From Cytophagaceae bacterium (GTDB taxonomy: Bacteria; Bacteroidota; Bacteroidia; Cytophagales; Flexibacteraceae): a stretch of 7,648 nucleotides of DNA. The notes under the pieces are model-generated. The model ran no database searches. It saw nothing but the letters and a program-made list of their open reading frames with translations, and was not told where the DNA came from. The stretch's first letter is position 1; each line of letters starts with the position of its first letter. Location of the stretch: positions 1-7,648 of the forward strand of contig CANHWS010000170.1 of NCBI GenBank assembly GCA_947464365.1, given 5' to 3'. A program made the position numbers and the translations under genes. Below are positions 1 through 7,202 of this stretch, in pieces.

Positions 1-1557
1 GCGGTAGTGCGCTACTTTGCTTCAGTCCCTGACGAAGACAAATTGTGGTGCATCGCCCTGCTGACAGGCAAAAGACCCAAACGCACCATCAATACTACAT
101 TAATGCGTCTCTGGGCCGCCGAGTTGGGCATGGTTGAGCCTTGGCTGTTCGAGACTTGCTACAATACTGTTGGCGACTTGGCCGAAACCATTGCCATCCT
201 TTTGCCACCACCTAGCTCGCCACAACCAACAACCCTATCAGAGGTGATGAGGACCTTATTGGCGCTGGACAAAACGAATGAGGAGGTAAAAAAAACGACC
301 TTAGTCGAGCTCTGGCAACGTACCGAAATAGATGAACGCTTTGTTCTCAACAAATTGATCACGGGCGGATTCCGGATTGGGGTCAGCGAAAAACTAGTAG
401 TCAAAGCCCTAAGTCAATACCTCGGCAAGGAGGCTGATTTGCTTACGCACCGCTTGATGGGCAATTGGGATCCTGTCAAGACCACATTCGACCGGTTGCT
501 GTTAGATGAAAATGCTGCGGATGCACTTAGCCGGCCGTATCCATTTATGCTTGCTTACCCGCTAGAGCAATCCGTTGACACCCTTGGGCCGATCACTGAC
601 TGGCAGGCCGAGTGGAAATGGGACGGTATCCGATGCCAAATTATTGTACGGCAGGGGCAGCTCTTTGTCTGGAGCCGTGGGGAGGAGTTGCTTACGGATA
701 AATTCCCGGAGCTAGGGGTGCTAAAAGGCGCTTTGCCTGATGGCACGGTGATCGATGGGGAGCTTTTGGGCTTTCGGGATGGTAAACCGCTGCCGTTTCA
801 GGCTCTGCAGACCCGCATCATGCGCAAAAATGTGAGTGTTAAGCACCAGAAGGATTGCCCTATTCGTATCCTAGCGTACGACGTGTTGGAGTATGGGGGT
901 CAAGATGTTCGAGACCAACCACTGCAAGGGCGTCGCCAATTACTGGAGAGCCTCCTCGACCAAGCTAGTGTAGTGGCCATCATGGATTTGTCTCCTGTAG
1001 TGACCTTTGACAGTTGGGAAGCGCTTAGCCACATGCGGGACCAAAGCCGTGACCATGTTGCAGAGGGCTTTATGCTCAAGCGCCTTGATAGCCAGTATGA
1101 AACGGGGCGCAAAAAAGGCAGTTGGCATAAATGGAAGGTCGAGCCCTACACCATCGATGCAGTAATGCTCTATGCCCAGGCCGGCCATGGACGGCGTGCC
1201 AACCTCTTTACGGATTTTACATTTGCCGTCTGGGATGGGGATCTGTTGGTTCCGTTCGCCAAAGCATATAGCGGCCTTACAGACAAGGAGTTGGTCGAGG
1301 TAGATGCATTTGTCAAAAAAAACACGAAGGAAAAATTTGGTCCAGTACGGTCGGTCAAAGCTGAGTTGGTCTTTGAGTTGGCTTTCGAAGGGATCAACAA
1401 AAGCTCAAGGCACAAATGTGGTGTGGCGGTCAGGTTTCCACGGATTGTGCGTTGGCGTCGCGACAAGTTGCCTACCCAAGCAGATACGCTCGAGATGCTC
1501 AAACTCCTAGCAAGTCAGCCATCAATGCCTGTTACGGCTGATAACCAAGTCAGTTGA
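1..1557 (+). CDS. ATP-dependent DNA ligase of the ligase-associated DNA damage response cluster (5' partial)
   Basis: Seals nicks in duplex DNA using ATP through a lysyl-AMP intermediate. The reading frame is open from base 1 to the TGA at 1555-1557 (518 residues visible). I see the start as lying left of the window: the GTG at 7 falls inside a segment (VRYFASVPDEDKLW) that in this family follows roughly 20 further N-terminal residues, and family members are usually somewhat over 530 residues. Counting from the first codon here: N-terminal DNA-binding domain about 1-190; nucleotidyltransferase domain about 200-385 with motif I KWDG (adenylated K206), SRG at 225-227, motif III YDVLEY at 293-298, motif IV EGFMLKR at 355-361 and motif V KWK with K377/K379; then an OB-fold domain ending in a RFPRIVRWRRDK motif near 478-489. 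All catalytic motifs look intact. The family is known as the 'cisplatin damage response' or bacterial LigB-type ATP ligase; the symbol is left blank because ligB also names an unrelated NAD-dependent enzyme. It is followed 46 nt downstream by its usual helicase partner. Confidence 0.95.
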   Translation, partial: AVVRYFASVPDEDKLWCIALLTGKRPKRTINTTLMRLWAAELGMVEPWLFETCYNTVGDLAETIAILLPPPSSPQPTTLSEVMRTLLALDKTNEEVKKTTLVELWQRTEIDERFVLNKLITGGFRIGVSEKLVVKALSQYLGKEADLLTHRLMGNWDPVKTTFDRLLLDENAADALSRPYPFMLAYPLEQSVDTLGPITDWQAEWKWDGIRCQIIVRQGQLFVWSRGEELLTDKFPELGVLKGALPDGTVIDGELLGFRDGKPLPFQALQTRIMRKNVSVKHQKDCPIRILAYDVLEYGGQDVRDQPLQGRRQLLESLLDQASVVAIMDLSPVVTFDSWEALSHMRDQSRDHVAEGFMLKRLDSQYETGRKKGSWHKWKVEPYTIDAVMLYAQAGHGRRANLFTDFTFAVWDGDLLVPFAKAYSGLTDKELVEVDAFVKKNTKEKFGPVRSVKAELVFELAFEGINKSSRHKCGVAVRFPRIVRWRRDKLPTQADTLEMLKLLASQPSMPVTADNQVS

Positions 1558-1603
1558 TTTTGGGTTAGTCCTTCTGATCATCATCAATGTCTTAATCTAA
1601 ACA

Positions 1604-4216
1604 GTGTTAGCTCCCTCCACCGAATTGTCCCCATTGATTTCTCAGGATGTGCTTACCCAGCATATCTCAGGAACATCGTTGGTTGCATCCGTTGCTGATT
1701 TGGAAAAAGGTGTGGGTCAACCAGATTCCAGCGGCCAATCAAATCCATTGGTTGATCAAGAACATCCCTACTTTCAGTTTTTTAGTCGCAAAAAGTGGCT
1801 CGCTTTCCCTTGGCAGCAGGATGTTCTGGCTGCCTACCAAGCGGGGCATAGTGGTTTGCTCAATGCCCCAACAGGCAGTGGCAAAACTTATGGGTTATTT
1901 ATACCGATTTTGTCAGATTGGTTGGTTCGGAATGGTGGACAACCCGCCGACAAAAATACGGGCCTAGTGGCCCTCTGGATCACACCCGTCAGGGCTTTGG
2001 GTGGTGATATCAGCCGAGCGATGGCACATGCCTCGGACATATTGGATGCTAATTGGTCGGTGGCCTTGCGCACTGGTGACACCTCTGCTAAGGACCGATC
2101 CGCCCAAAAGCGCAATACTCCGCAAGTAATCGTCACCACCCCAGAAAGCCTACACCTGATGTTGGCTACAAAGGGATATGCTGACTTGTTCAAGACGCTC
2201 GAGGTCATCGTGTTTGATGAATGGCATGAGCTTCTAGGGTCTAAGCGTGGCGTTCAGTCCGAATTGGCCTTGTCTAGGCTCCGTGCCCTCAACCCCAAGC
2301 TCAGGACTTGGGCTATATCTGCGACTATCGGCAACCTCGAGCAAGGGCTGGAAGTTCTGATGGGCTCCAGAGCGGGACATGAACAAGTTTCAATCCTGAA
2401 GGCTGATATCGATAAAAAAATTGTGATCGAAAGCATCCTCCCGGATGAAGTGGAGGAGTTCCCATGGGGCGGTCATCTCGGCACCAAACTGGTCGAGAAA
2501 GTGGTGCCAATCCTGCAGGGTAGTGGTAGCACCTTGGTCTTCACCAACACCCGTGCACAATGCGAAATCTGGTACCAGAAGCTGCTTGAAGCTGACCCCA
2601 TGTTGGCTGGTGTGATTGCCTTGCACCATGGGTCTTTGAGTTCGGACATCAGGCAGTGGGTGGAAGAAGCGTTGCATGCTGGCAAACTCAAAGCTGTGGT
2701 CTGCACCTCATCGCTTGATCTTGGGGTGGATTTCAAAGCTGTTGAGACCATTGTCCAGATCGGTGGGCCGAAGGGTGTTGCCAGGTTCCTCCAACGAGCT
2801 GGGCGTAGTGGCCATCAGCCAGGTGCCTTGTCGCGTATTTACTTTTTGCCTGCCCATAGCCTCGAGCTGATGGAGGCTGCTGCTCTCCGCACCGCCATTG
2901 CCGAAGGAAAAGTAGAGGACAAGGTGCCCATCGTTAGGGCATTTGATGTCTTGGCTCAGTACCTTGTTACGCTTGGTGTTTCGGATGGATTTGACCCTGA
3001 GCTTTTGTTGGTCGAGATTCGCAACACCCATGCTTACGCCTCAATTACTGATCAGGAATGGACTCAGGTGATGCAGTTTGTGAGTTTCGGCGGGCAGAGC
3101 CTACAAGCCTATGGTGAGTTCGCGCGTTTGGTCAAGGACGAGATAGGGCCTATGTATAGGGTGACCAACCGTCGGATTGCGATGCGACACCGCATGAGTA
3201 TGGGGACCATTACCTCAGATGCTATGATCACGGTCAAGTTTGTGACGGGGGGCTTTATCGGCTCGGTTGAGGAGTATTTCATCAGCCGGCTGAACCCTGG
3301 AGATGTATTTATGTTTGGTGGTCGGGCGTTAGAGTTTGTCCGGATGCATGACATGAAGGCTACTGTGCGGCTGGCGGCCAAAAACAAGAAGGCCCAAACC
3401 CCAAGTTGGCAAGGTGGTCGGATGCCGCTGAGCTCGCAGCTATCCCACATGATTAGGCGCAAACTTACTTTGGCCATGACCCCAGATGCCCTCGGACCAG
3501 AGGATATTGAGTTGATGGTATTAAAACCCTTGTTCCGGATGCAAGCCGAGCTTTCGGTGTTACCGAGGGAGGATGAGTTTTTGATCGAGGAAGTTGTGAC
3601 AAGAGATGGCTACCATTTGTTTTTCTATACCTTCGAAGGCAGGCTGGTCAACGAGGGAATGGCCAACCTCATTGCGCACCGTATTGGTCGGACTAGGTCC
3701 ATCACCTTTAGTATCTCGATGACCGATTATGGCTTCGAGCTGCTGAGTGATACCCCACTCCATGCTGCTGACCTATTAGAAGAAGACCTCCTGACGACCA
3801 ATTACCTCGTGGCAGACATCATGGCTGGGGTCAATGTGGCCGAGCTCTCGCAACGCAAGTTTCGGGACATTGCTCGCATTGCTGGGCTGACCTTTGAGGG
3901 CTTCCCAGGCAAAACCCTCAAGACAAGGCAACTACAGGCCAGCAGCCGTATCTTCTTTAAGGTCTTTACTGAATACGAACCTGATAACCTCTTGCTCAAA
4001 CAGGCATATGAAGAGGTGCTGTATGATCAGCTGGAGGAAAACAGGCTTAGGGCTGCGCTAAACCGGATCGCAGGTCAGAAAATTATTATCATGAAACCCA
4101 AACGTTTTACACCATTTTGTTTCCCGATTATGGTCGAAATGATCAGAGGGAAACTCACCACCGAAACAATTGAAGATCGTGTTGCAAAGATGCTCAAACA
4201 AGCAGTTGCGCCATAG
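1604..4216 (+). CDS. Ligase-associated DEXH-box helicase (Lhr-Core type, superfamily 2)
   Basis: ATP-driven 3'-5' DNA translocase/helicase of the Lhr-Core family, working with the adjacent ligase and nuclease in DNA repair. In the 870-residue product: Walker A APTGSGKT 88-95, motif Ia TPVRAL 127-132, motif II DEWH 205-208, motif III SAT 239-241, motif IV LVFTNTR 311-317, motif V SSLDLGVDF 369-377 and motif VI QRAGRSGH 397-404. The C-terminal half (about 420-870) matches the winged-helix plus Lhr-specific module, ending in the family-typical RFTPFCFP segment near 834. The start is uncertain. An in-frame TAA at 1598-1600 makes the GTG at 1604 the earliest possible start, and no in-frame ATG occurs before the Walker A region. 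Recognisable homology begins only near residue 54, so a later GTG/TTG (1649, 1712 or 1748) could be the real start. The 46-nt upstream spacer and 40-nt downstream spacer suggest one operon. The function call is firm; the exact N-terminus is not. Confidence 0.95.
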   Translation: MLAPSTELSPLISQDVLTQHISGTSLVASVADLEKGVGQPDSSGQSNPLVDQEHPYFQFFSRKKWLAFPWQQDVLAAYQAGHSGLLNAPTGSGKTYGLFIPILSDWLVRNGGQPADKNTGLVALWITPVRALGGDISRAMAHASDILDANWSVALRTGDTSAKDRSAQKRNTPQVIVTTPESLHLMLATKGYADLFKTLEVIVFDEWHELLGSKRGVQSELALSRLRALNPKLRTWAISATIGNLEQGLEVLMGSRAGHEQVSILKADIDKKIVIESILPDEVEEFPWGGHLGTKLVEKVVPILQGSGSTLVFTNTRAQCEIWYQKLLEADPMLAGVIALHHGSLSSDIRQWVEEALHAGKLKAVVCTSSLDLGVDFKAVETIVQIGGPKGVARFLQRAGRSGHQPGALSRIYFLPAHSLELMEAAALRTAIAEGKVEDKVPIVRAFDVLAQYLVTLGVSDGFDPELLLVEIRNTHAYASITDQEWTQVMQFVSFGGQSLQAYGEFARLVKDEIGPMYRVTNRRIAMRHRMSMGTITSDAMITVKFVTGGFIGSVEEYFISRLNPGDVFMFGGRALEFVRMHDMKATVRLAAKNKKAQTPSWQGGRMPLSSQLSHMIRRKLTLAMTPDALGPEDIELMVLKPLFRMQAELSVLPREDEFLIEEVVTRDGYHLFFYTFEGRLVNEGMANLIAHRIGRTRSITFSISMTDYGFELLSDTPLHAADLLEEDLLTTNYLVADIMAGVNVAELSQRKFRDIARIAGLTFEGFPGKTLKTRQLQASSRIFFKVFTEYEPDNLLLKQAYEEVLYDQLEENRLRAALNRIAGQKIIIMKPKRFTPFCFPIMVEMIRGKLTTETIEDRVAKMLKQAVAP

Positions 4217-4252
4217 ATGATCGTTAAATCTATCATTATCTATATTGATATA
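4213..4252 (+). repeat. AT-rich inverted repeats in the helicase-pdeM spacer
   Basis: ATAGATGAT (4213-4221, overlapping the helicase TAG stop) can pair with ATC plus ATCTAT (4232-4234 and 4238-4243) around a 3-nt bulge. This is followed by the near-palindrome TATAT-TG-ATATA (4241-4252), which ends 4 nt before the pdeM start codon. It could affect translation coupling or mRNA stability, but the pairs are nearly all A-U and chance is a fair explanation in AT-rich spacer DNA. Confidence 0.25.
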
Positions 4253-4256
4253 ATCC

Positions 4257-4952
4257 ATGAATAGCTTATCCAGATTGTTGCCATCAAAACCGACGCCATT
4301 TATCTTTGAATTGGGCCCACATCAGCTTCATATTTCGGCTGACAGAACCATCTATTGGCCAGCCGAGCGAGCCCTCCTGCTGGCAGATCTCCACTTGGGG
4401 AAGGCGACCCATTTTCGTAAACATGGGGTCTATGTCCCTGGGGATGTGATCCAGAAGGAGTTACTGAGGATTGAGACTGCCATCTTGCATCATCAACCTT
4501 TGGCGATCTATATCTTGGGTGATTTGTTCCATGCGAGCTACAACGCCGAGTGGCCACTATTTGTCGAGCTGATGCATCAATATGCCCATTTGCGCTGGGT
4601 TTTGCTAAAAGGTAATCATGATGTGCTCGGTAGGGGCACCTACGAAGAGGCTGGTTTTGAAGTAGTTGATGATCGACTCATGGTCCATAATGTCGTCTTG
4701 GCACATAAACCAGAAGCGGTTGCCGAGCTGTCAGAGGACGAATTTGCTATCGTTGGGCATATACACCCTGGCTATACCCTTGGTGCCAAAGGATTGCCGG
4801 GCAAAGTCCGGATGCCTTGTTGTTGGCTTAGCGGACGCCGACTAGTGCTGCCAGCGTGGGGGAGCTTTACAGGCTTGGATATTGTGCAGGCTAAGGCTGG
4901 GGATCACCTATTTTTGTTGACTGAAAATGCCGTGTGGCCCCACAAGGTTTGA
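4257..4952 (+). CDS. pdeM: Ligase-associated DNA damage response endonuclease PdeM (metallophosphoesterase)
   Basis: Calcineurin-like binuclear metallophosphoesterase. Characterised relatives in this gene cluster are manganese-dependent DNA nucleases, presumed to trim ends before ligation. The 231-residue product carries the metal-binding motifs in order: ADLHLGK (D44, H46), LGDLFH (D89), KGNHD (N120, H121), AHKPEA (H150) and GHIHPG (H168, H170). The C-terminal LPAWGSFTG (about 199-207) is typical of this subfamily rather than of generic phosphoesterases. Length fits the family. The start is an ATG 40 nt after the helicase stop with an AT-rich leader and no clear Shine-Dalgarno, which is usual in Bacteroidota. 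It appears to be the last gene of the repair operon: a 200-nt gap and a change of gene class follow. No signal peptide is seen, so it is cytoplasmic. Confidence 0.95.
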   Translation: MNSLSRLLPSKPTPFIFELGPHQLHISADRTIYWPAERALLLADLHLGKATHFRKHGVYVPGDVIQKELLRIETAILHHQPLAIYILGDLFHASYNAEWPLFVELMHQYAHLRWVLLKGNHDVLGRGTYEEAGFEVVDDRLMVHNVVLAHKPEAVAELSEDEFAIVGHIHPGYTLGAKGLPGKVRMPCCWLSGRRLVLPAWGSFTGLDIVQAKAGDHLFLLTENAVWPHKV

Positions 4953-5155
4953 AAAAGCTGGGGGGTGTTTAGAATGTATAGGAAATGACAATAAAATAAA
5001 TTATCTTCAGGCAAACAGGCAATGATTGCTAGGGCCAATGGATAGTGAAACTAAAAATCGGGAAGGGTAATGGTGGCACCTTTATTGCAAGTTGGGTCAG
5101 GAGTAACGATGGGGCAGATAGCCAACATTCGTTAATAACTTCTGAATCATTAATA

Positions 5156-5947
5156 ATGAAAATCCTCTCCACTAAGATTAGTCTATCCGCCATCCTGACC
5201 CTATTGCTCATGGTGATGGTGTCCACAGGTTGCAATCGCCACAATGGTGCTTTTTTTGCTTCGTCGCGTGGCCAAGCAAGCCTTAGTAGCCATGCTAAGG
5301 CACCAATTCCCCTGTCCGATGCTGCTGTTTCGGCAGCTCAGGCCAACTTGCACGCAGCCGTCGTCAATATTAGCGATGGCCGTGGTACTGCTGCTGACCA
5401 ACTGATGGTTTCCGACAACCTAGGTATCCTAGCCAACCACATCAAAGCAGGTGGCAATATCGACAAGGCAAAACGCAAGCAACTTAAACAAGACCTAAGG
5501 GTTTTGGCCAGCAAGCCCAATATGCTCACTGCTAGTACCACGGCCAATATTGACGGTGACCAAATCCAGTCTGCTTACGACAATGCCATCAACGAAGGCA
5601 AAGTTGCCAATGCAAATACTGTTCAGGCTGCCGTTCAAGACCAAAAAAGTGCTGAGAATTCCACATTAGGTATCCAGATTGTTGCAGCCATTTTGTTGGT
5701 GTTTTTGGGATACTTGGGTGTCCACCGTTATTTCCTAGGCCGTTGGGGATCAGGCTTTTTGCAGTTGCTGCTCACGATCGTTGGGGCGATCCTGTTATTA
5801 GGTGCGCAAAGCCTTTGGGCGTCTGGTGCGGCAACAGCAGCGTTGGCCTTGGGTACCTTGGGCTGGATCGTGTTGGGTGGGCTGCTACTTTGGCTAGTTA
5901 TTGACCTGATCCGGATCCTGGTTGGTAGTTTACATCCAGTCGGCTAG
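5156..5947 (+). CDS. Predicted lipoprotein with C-terminal TM2-like membrane domain (copy 1)
   Basis: Function unknown. I chose the ATG at 5156 (263 residues) over an in-frame GTG at 5045 because it puts a classic signal peptide at the very N-terminus: K2 and K7, a hydrophobic stretch about 8-22, then STGC with candidate lipidated C26 (codon 5231-5233). The -3 residue is Ser, so the lipobox is imperfect, but both paralogs have good ones at the same position. Residues 27-172 look soluble, mostly helical and Ala/Asn/Lys rich, with HIKAGGNIDK at 95-104. The C-terminus has hydrophobic stretches at about 173-194, 201-220 and 229-256. These include GVHRYFLG at the end of the first and IDLIRI in the last, the two hallmarks of TM2 domains. 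The soluble part is more divergent than in copies 2 and 3, and it lacks their WDFA motif. The 203-nt gap before it shows no clear promoter or terminator. A strong terminator hairpin lies 57 nt after the stop. Confidence 0.85.
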   Translation: MKILSTKISLSAILTLLLMVMVSTGCNRHNGAFFASSRGQASLSSHAKAPIPLSDAAVSAAQANLHAAVVNISDGRGTAADQLMVSDNLGILANHIKAGGNIDKAKRKQLKQDLRVLASKPNMLTASTTANIDGDQIQSAYDNAINEGKVANANTVQAAVQDQKSAENSTLGIQIVAAILLVFLGYLGVHRYFLGRWGSGFLQLLLTIVGAILLLGAQSLWASGAATAALALGTLGWIVLGGLLLWLVIDLIRILVGSLHPVG

Positions 5948-6003
5948 GCAGATAATTGGTTTTAATGCCCAGATCGCCTCTTTACCTCCAAACACATACT
6001 TGC

Positions 6004-6039
6004 AAAGGTATCATGGCCCAAAGCTGTGGTACCTTTTTT
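6004..6039 (+). terminator. Rho-independent terminator after TM2 lipoprotein copy 1
   Basis: AAAGGTATCATGGC (6004-6017) pairs with GCTGTGGTACCTTT (6023-6036) along 14 positions with three G-U wobbles and no bulge, closing a 5-nt CCAAA loop. The 3' arm runs into six consecutive T (6034-6039). It lies 57 nt downstream of the TAG of copy 1 and about 95 nt upstream of the ATG of copy 2, so it most likely ends the copy 1 transcript. That implies a separate promoter for copy 2 in 6040-6133, which I could not identify. Confidence 0.75.
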
Positions 6040-6133
6040 GACTAAATCAGGGTTGCACTCAGCCTAGTTCGAACCTGTCAATCATTTGCCAGATAATAGT
6101 ATTACCAACTTGCCAACAGCCCAGCCTAAGATC

Positions 6134-7039
6134 ATGACTACAACACCGTGCGCCCAAGCCTATCGCCTTATCGGATTTTGTTTGATGGTCTCGTTGGTGC
6201 TATTTGGCTGTACCCGTCAATATGGGGCTTACTTTATGCGGTCGGCTTCTGGGGCTGGACTTTTGGCTGGAACCTCACAAGTAGTTTTAGTAGATAGCAC
6301 CTTGGTTAAGGTTAACTATGTCAACTTACGGTTACTGGCTCAAAAGCAAAATACCCCTTTGTCGCAAGCAGAACGTGACAGCCTGAAACAAGGTTTGCAG
6401 TTGCTGAGTGGGCATATCGCTGCTGGTGGCGGTATTGACAAAAAGCAGAGATCGCAGTATCGACAGGTTCTGAAGACACTGACGCCCGGGCCAATAACCA
6501 GAAAAGCGATACAAGCCAATCAATGGGACTTTGCGAGCCTAGACCAGCATGTCTATGCTGCTAAAGGCACTTTTAAGCCAATGGCACCAAGCGGGTCAAT
6601 TTACCAAGCTATCCCAGATGAAGTTAAGGATAACCCTATGTATGGAACAGAAGGTAAAGTCCTTAACCGTCTAGCACTGTCCGAATCTGACCCTGACGAT
6701 TTTTATATCGAACAACTTGTAGCTGCACTACTTTGCGTTTTTGTAGGGTTTACGGGGGCGCATCGGTTCTATTTGGGATATCCCAAACAAGGGTTTATAC
6801 AGCTGGCATGGTTTGTAGGTAGTGTCTTGTTGTACCTTTTGCTTTACCTCCTGATCCAGAATGCGCAACGCAATGGGGTGGATGCATGGAATCTCTTGGG
6901 CTATGTTGTTTTGGCCTTGTTGGCACTAGCCGTTATCCTGATCCCGTTATTGATCTGGATTTTTGTGGACCTAGTTCGGATTGTGGCTGGGAACCTGCGT
7001 AAACGCTCCTGGCCTACACTGATTGCTCCGTCCGAATAG
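6134..7039 (+). CDS. Predicted lipoprotein with C-terminal TM2-like membrane domain (copy 2)
   Basis: Function unknown; 301 residues from the ATG at 6134. A TTG at 6086 in the same frame would add 16 hydrophilic residues before the signal peptide and is disfavoured. The signal peptide has R11, a hydrophobic core about 12-24 and the lipobox LFGC with C26 (codon 6209-6211). The mature protein begins CTRQYGAYFMR. The soluble part (27-192) contains HIAAGGGIDK (94-103) and a WDFA motif near 131-134. Hydrophobic stretches lie at about 193-215, 220-241 and 252-286, with GAHRFYLG closing the first and VDLVRI in the last, as in TM2 domains. A short basic and polar tail (RKRSW...) follows. By hand alignment it matches copy 3 at 54 of 78 positions after the cysteine, and copy 1 at 15 of 29 positions around the HI-x-A-x-G-x-IDK block. 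Copy 3 follows 163 nt later. Confidence 0.88.
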   Translation: MTTTPCAQAYRLIGFCLMVSLVLFGCTRQYGAYFMRSASGAGLLAGTSQVVLVDSTLVKVNYVNLRLLAQKQNTPLSQAERDSLKQGLQLLSGHIAAGGGIDKKQRSQYRQVLKTLTPGPITRKAIQANQWDFASLDQHVYAAKGTFKPMAPSGSIYQAIPDEVKDNPMYGTEGKVLNRLALSESDPDDFYIEQLVAALLCVFVGFTGAHRFYLGYPKQGFIQLAWFVGSVLLYLLLYLLIQNAQRNGVDAWNLLGYVVLALLALAVILIPLLIWIFVDLVRIVAGNLRKRSWPTLIAPSE

Positions 7040-7040
7040 G

Positions 7041-7062
7041 TTGCGCAATAAGTTAAGCGCAA
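7041..7062. repeat. Short inverted repeat just after copy 2
   Basis: TTGCGC (7041-7046) and GCGCAA (7057-7062) are a perfect inverted repeat with a 10-nt AT-rich spacer, starting 2 nt after the stop codon of copy 2. No T-run follows on the + strand, so it is not a standard terminator. It could be a 3'-end stabilising hairpin, a dyad binding site, or chance. Confidence 0.3.
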
Positions 7063-7202
7063 ATACAGATGTAGGTCTGAAACCAAGATCCTGATTACGC
7101 AACTACGCGGTCCTTAAGGGTTTGTTATTTTTTGTAGGGATGTTTTGTTTTTGATGGATTGGTAGGATATTGCCTTTGGTCTCATCCAACTGATCCATTT
7201 CC

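Noticed and set aside
1647..1967. Alternative + strand reading frame of 106 codons inside the helicase 5' region, considered as evidence for a frameshift
   Set aside because: It shows no family motifs, while the helicase frame carries Walker A and continues uninterrupted; it is a shadow frame.
2390..3477. Several long minus-strand open frames opposite the helicase
   Set aside because: They lack recognisable motifs and overlap a strongly conserved gene on the + strand; they are chance antisense frames.
4928..4974. Possible terminator after pdeM (CCCCA ... TGGGG, and the small GTGG-CC-CCAC hairpin)
   Set aside because: The long pairing is only 5 bp with a 16-nt loop. The short one lies within the coding sequence, and neither is followed by a proper T-run.
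5045..5155. GTG-initiated 37-residue N-terminal extension of TM2 lipoprotein copy 1
   Set aside because: It would bury the signal peptide behind a hydrophilic stretch. The ATG at 5156 places C26 at the same residue number as in both paralogs.
6086..6133. TTG-initiated 16-residue extension of copy 2
   Set aside because: Same argument: the ATG at 6134 gives a normal signal peptide with C26, and TTG starts are rare.
7040..7202. Bacteroidota-type promoter (TTTG ... TAnnTTTG) upstream of copy 3
   Set aside because: Several T-rich near matches exist around 7116-7180, but none has both boxes with correct sequence and spacing.
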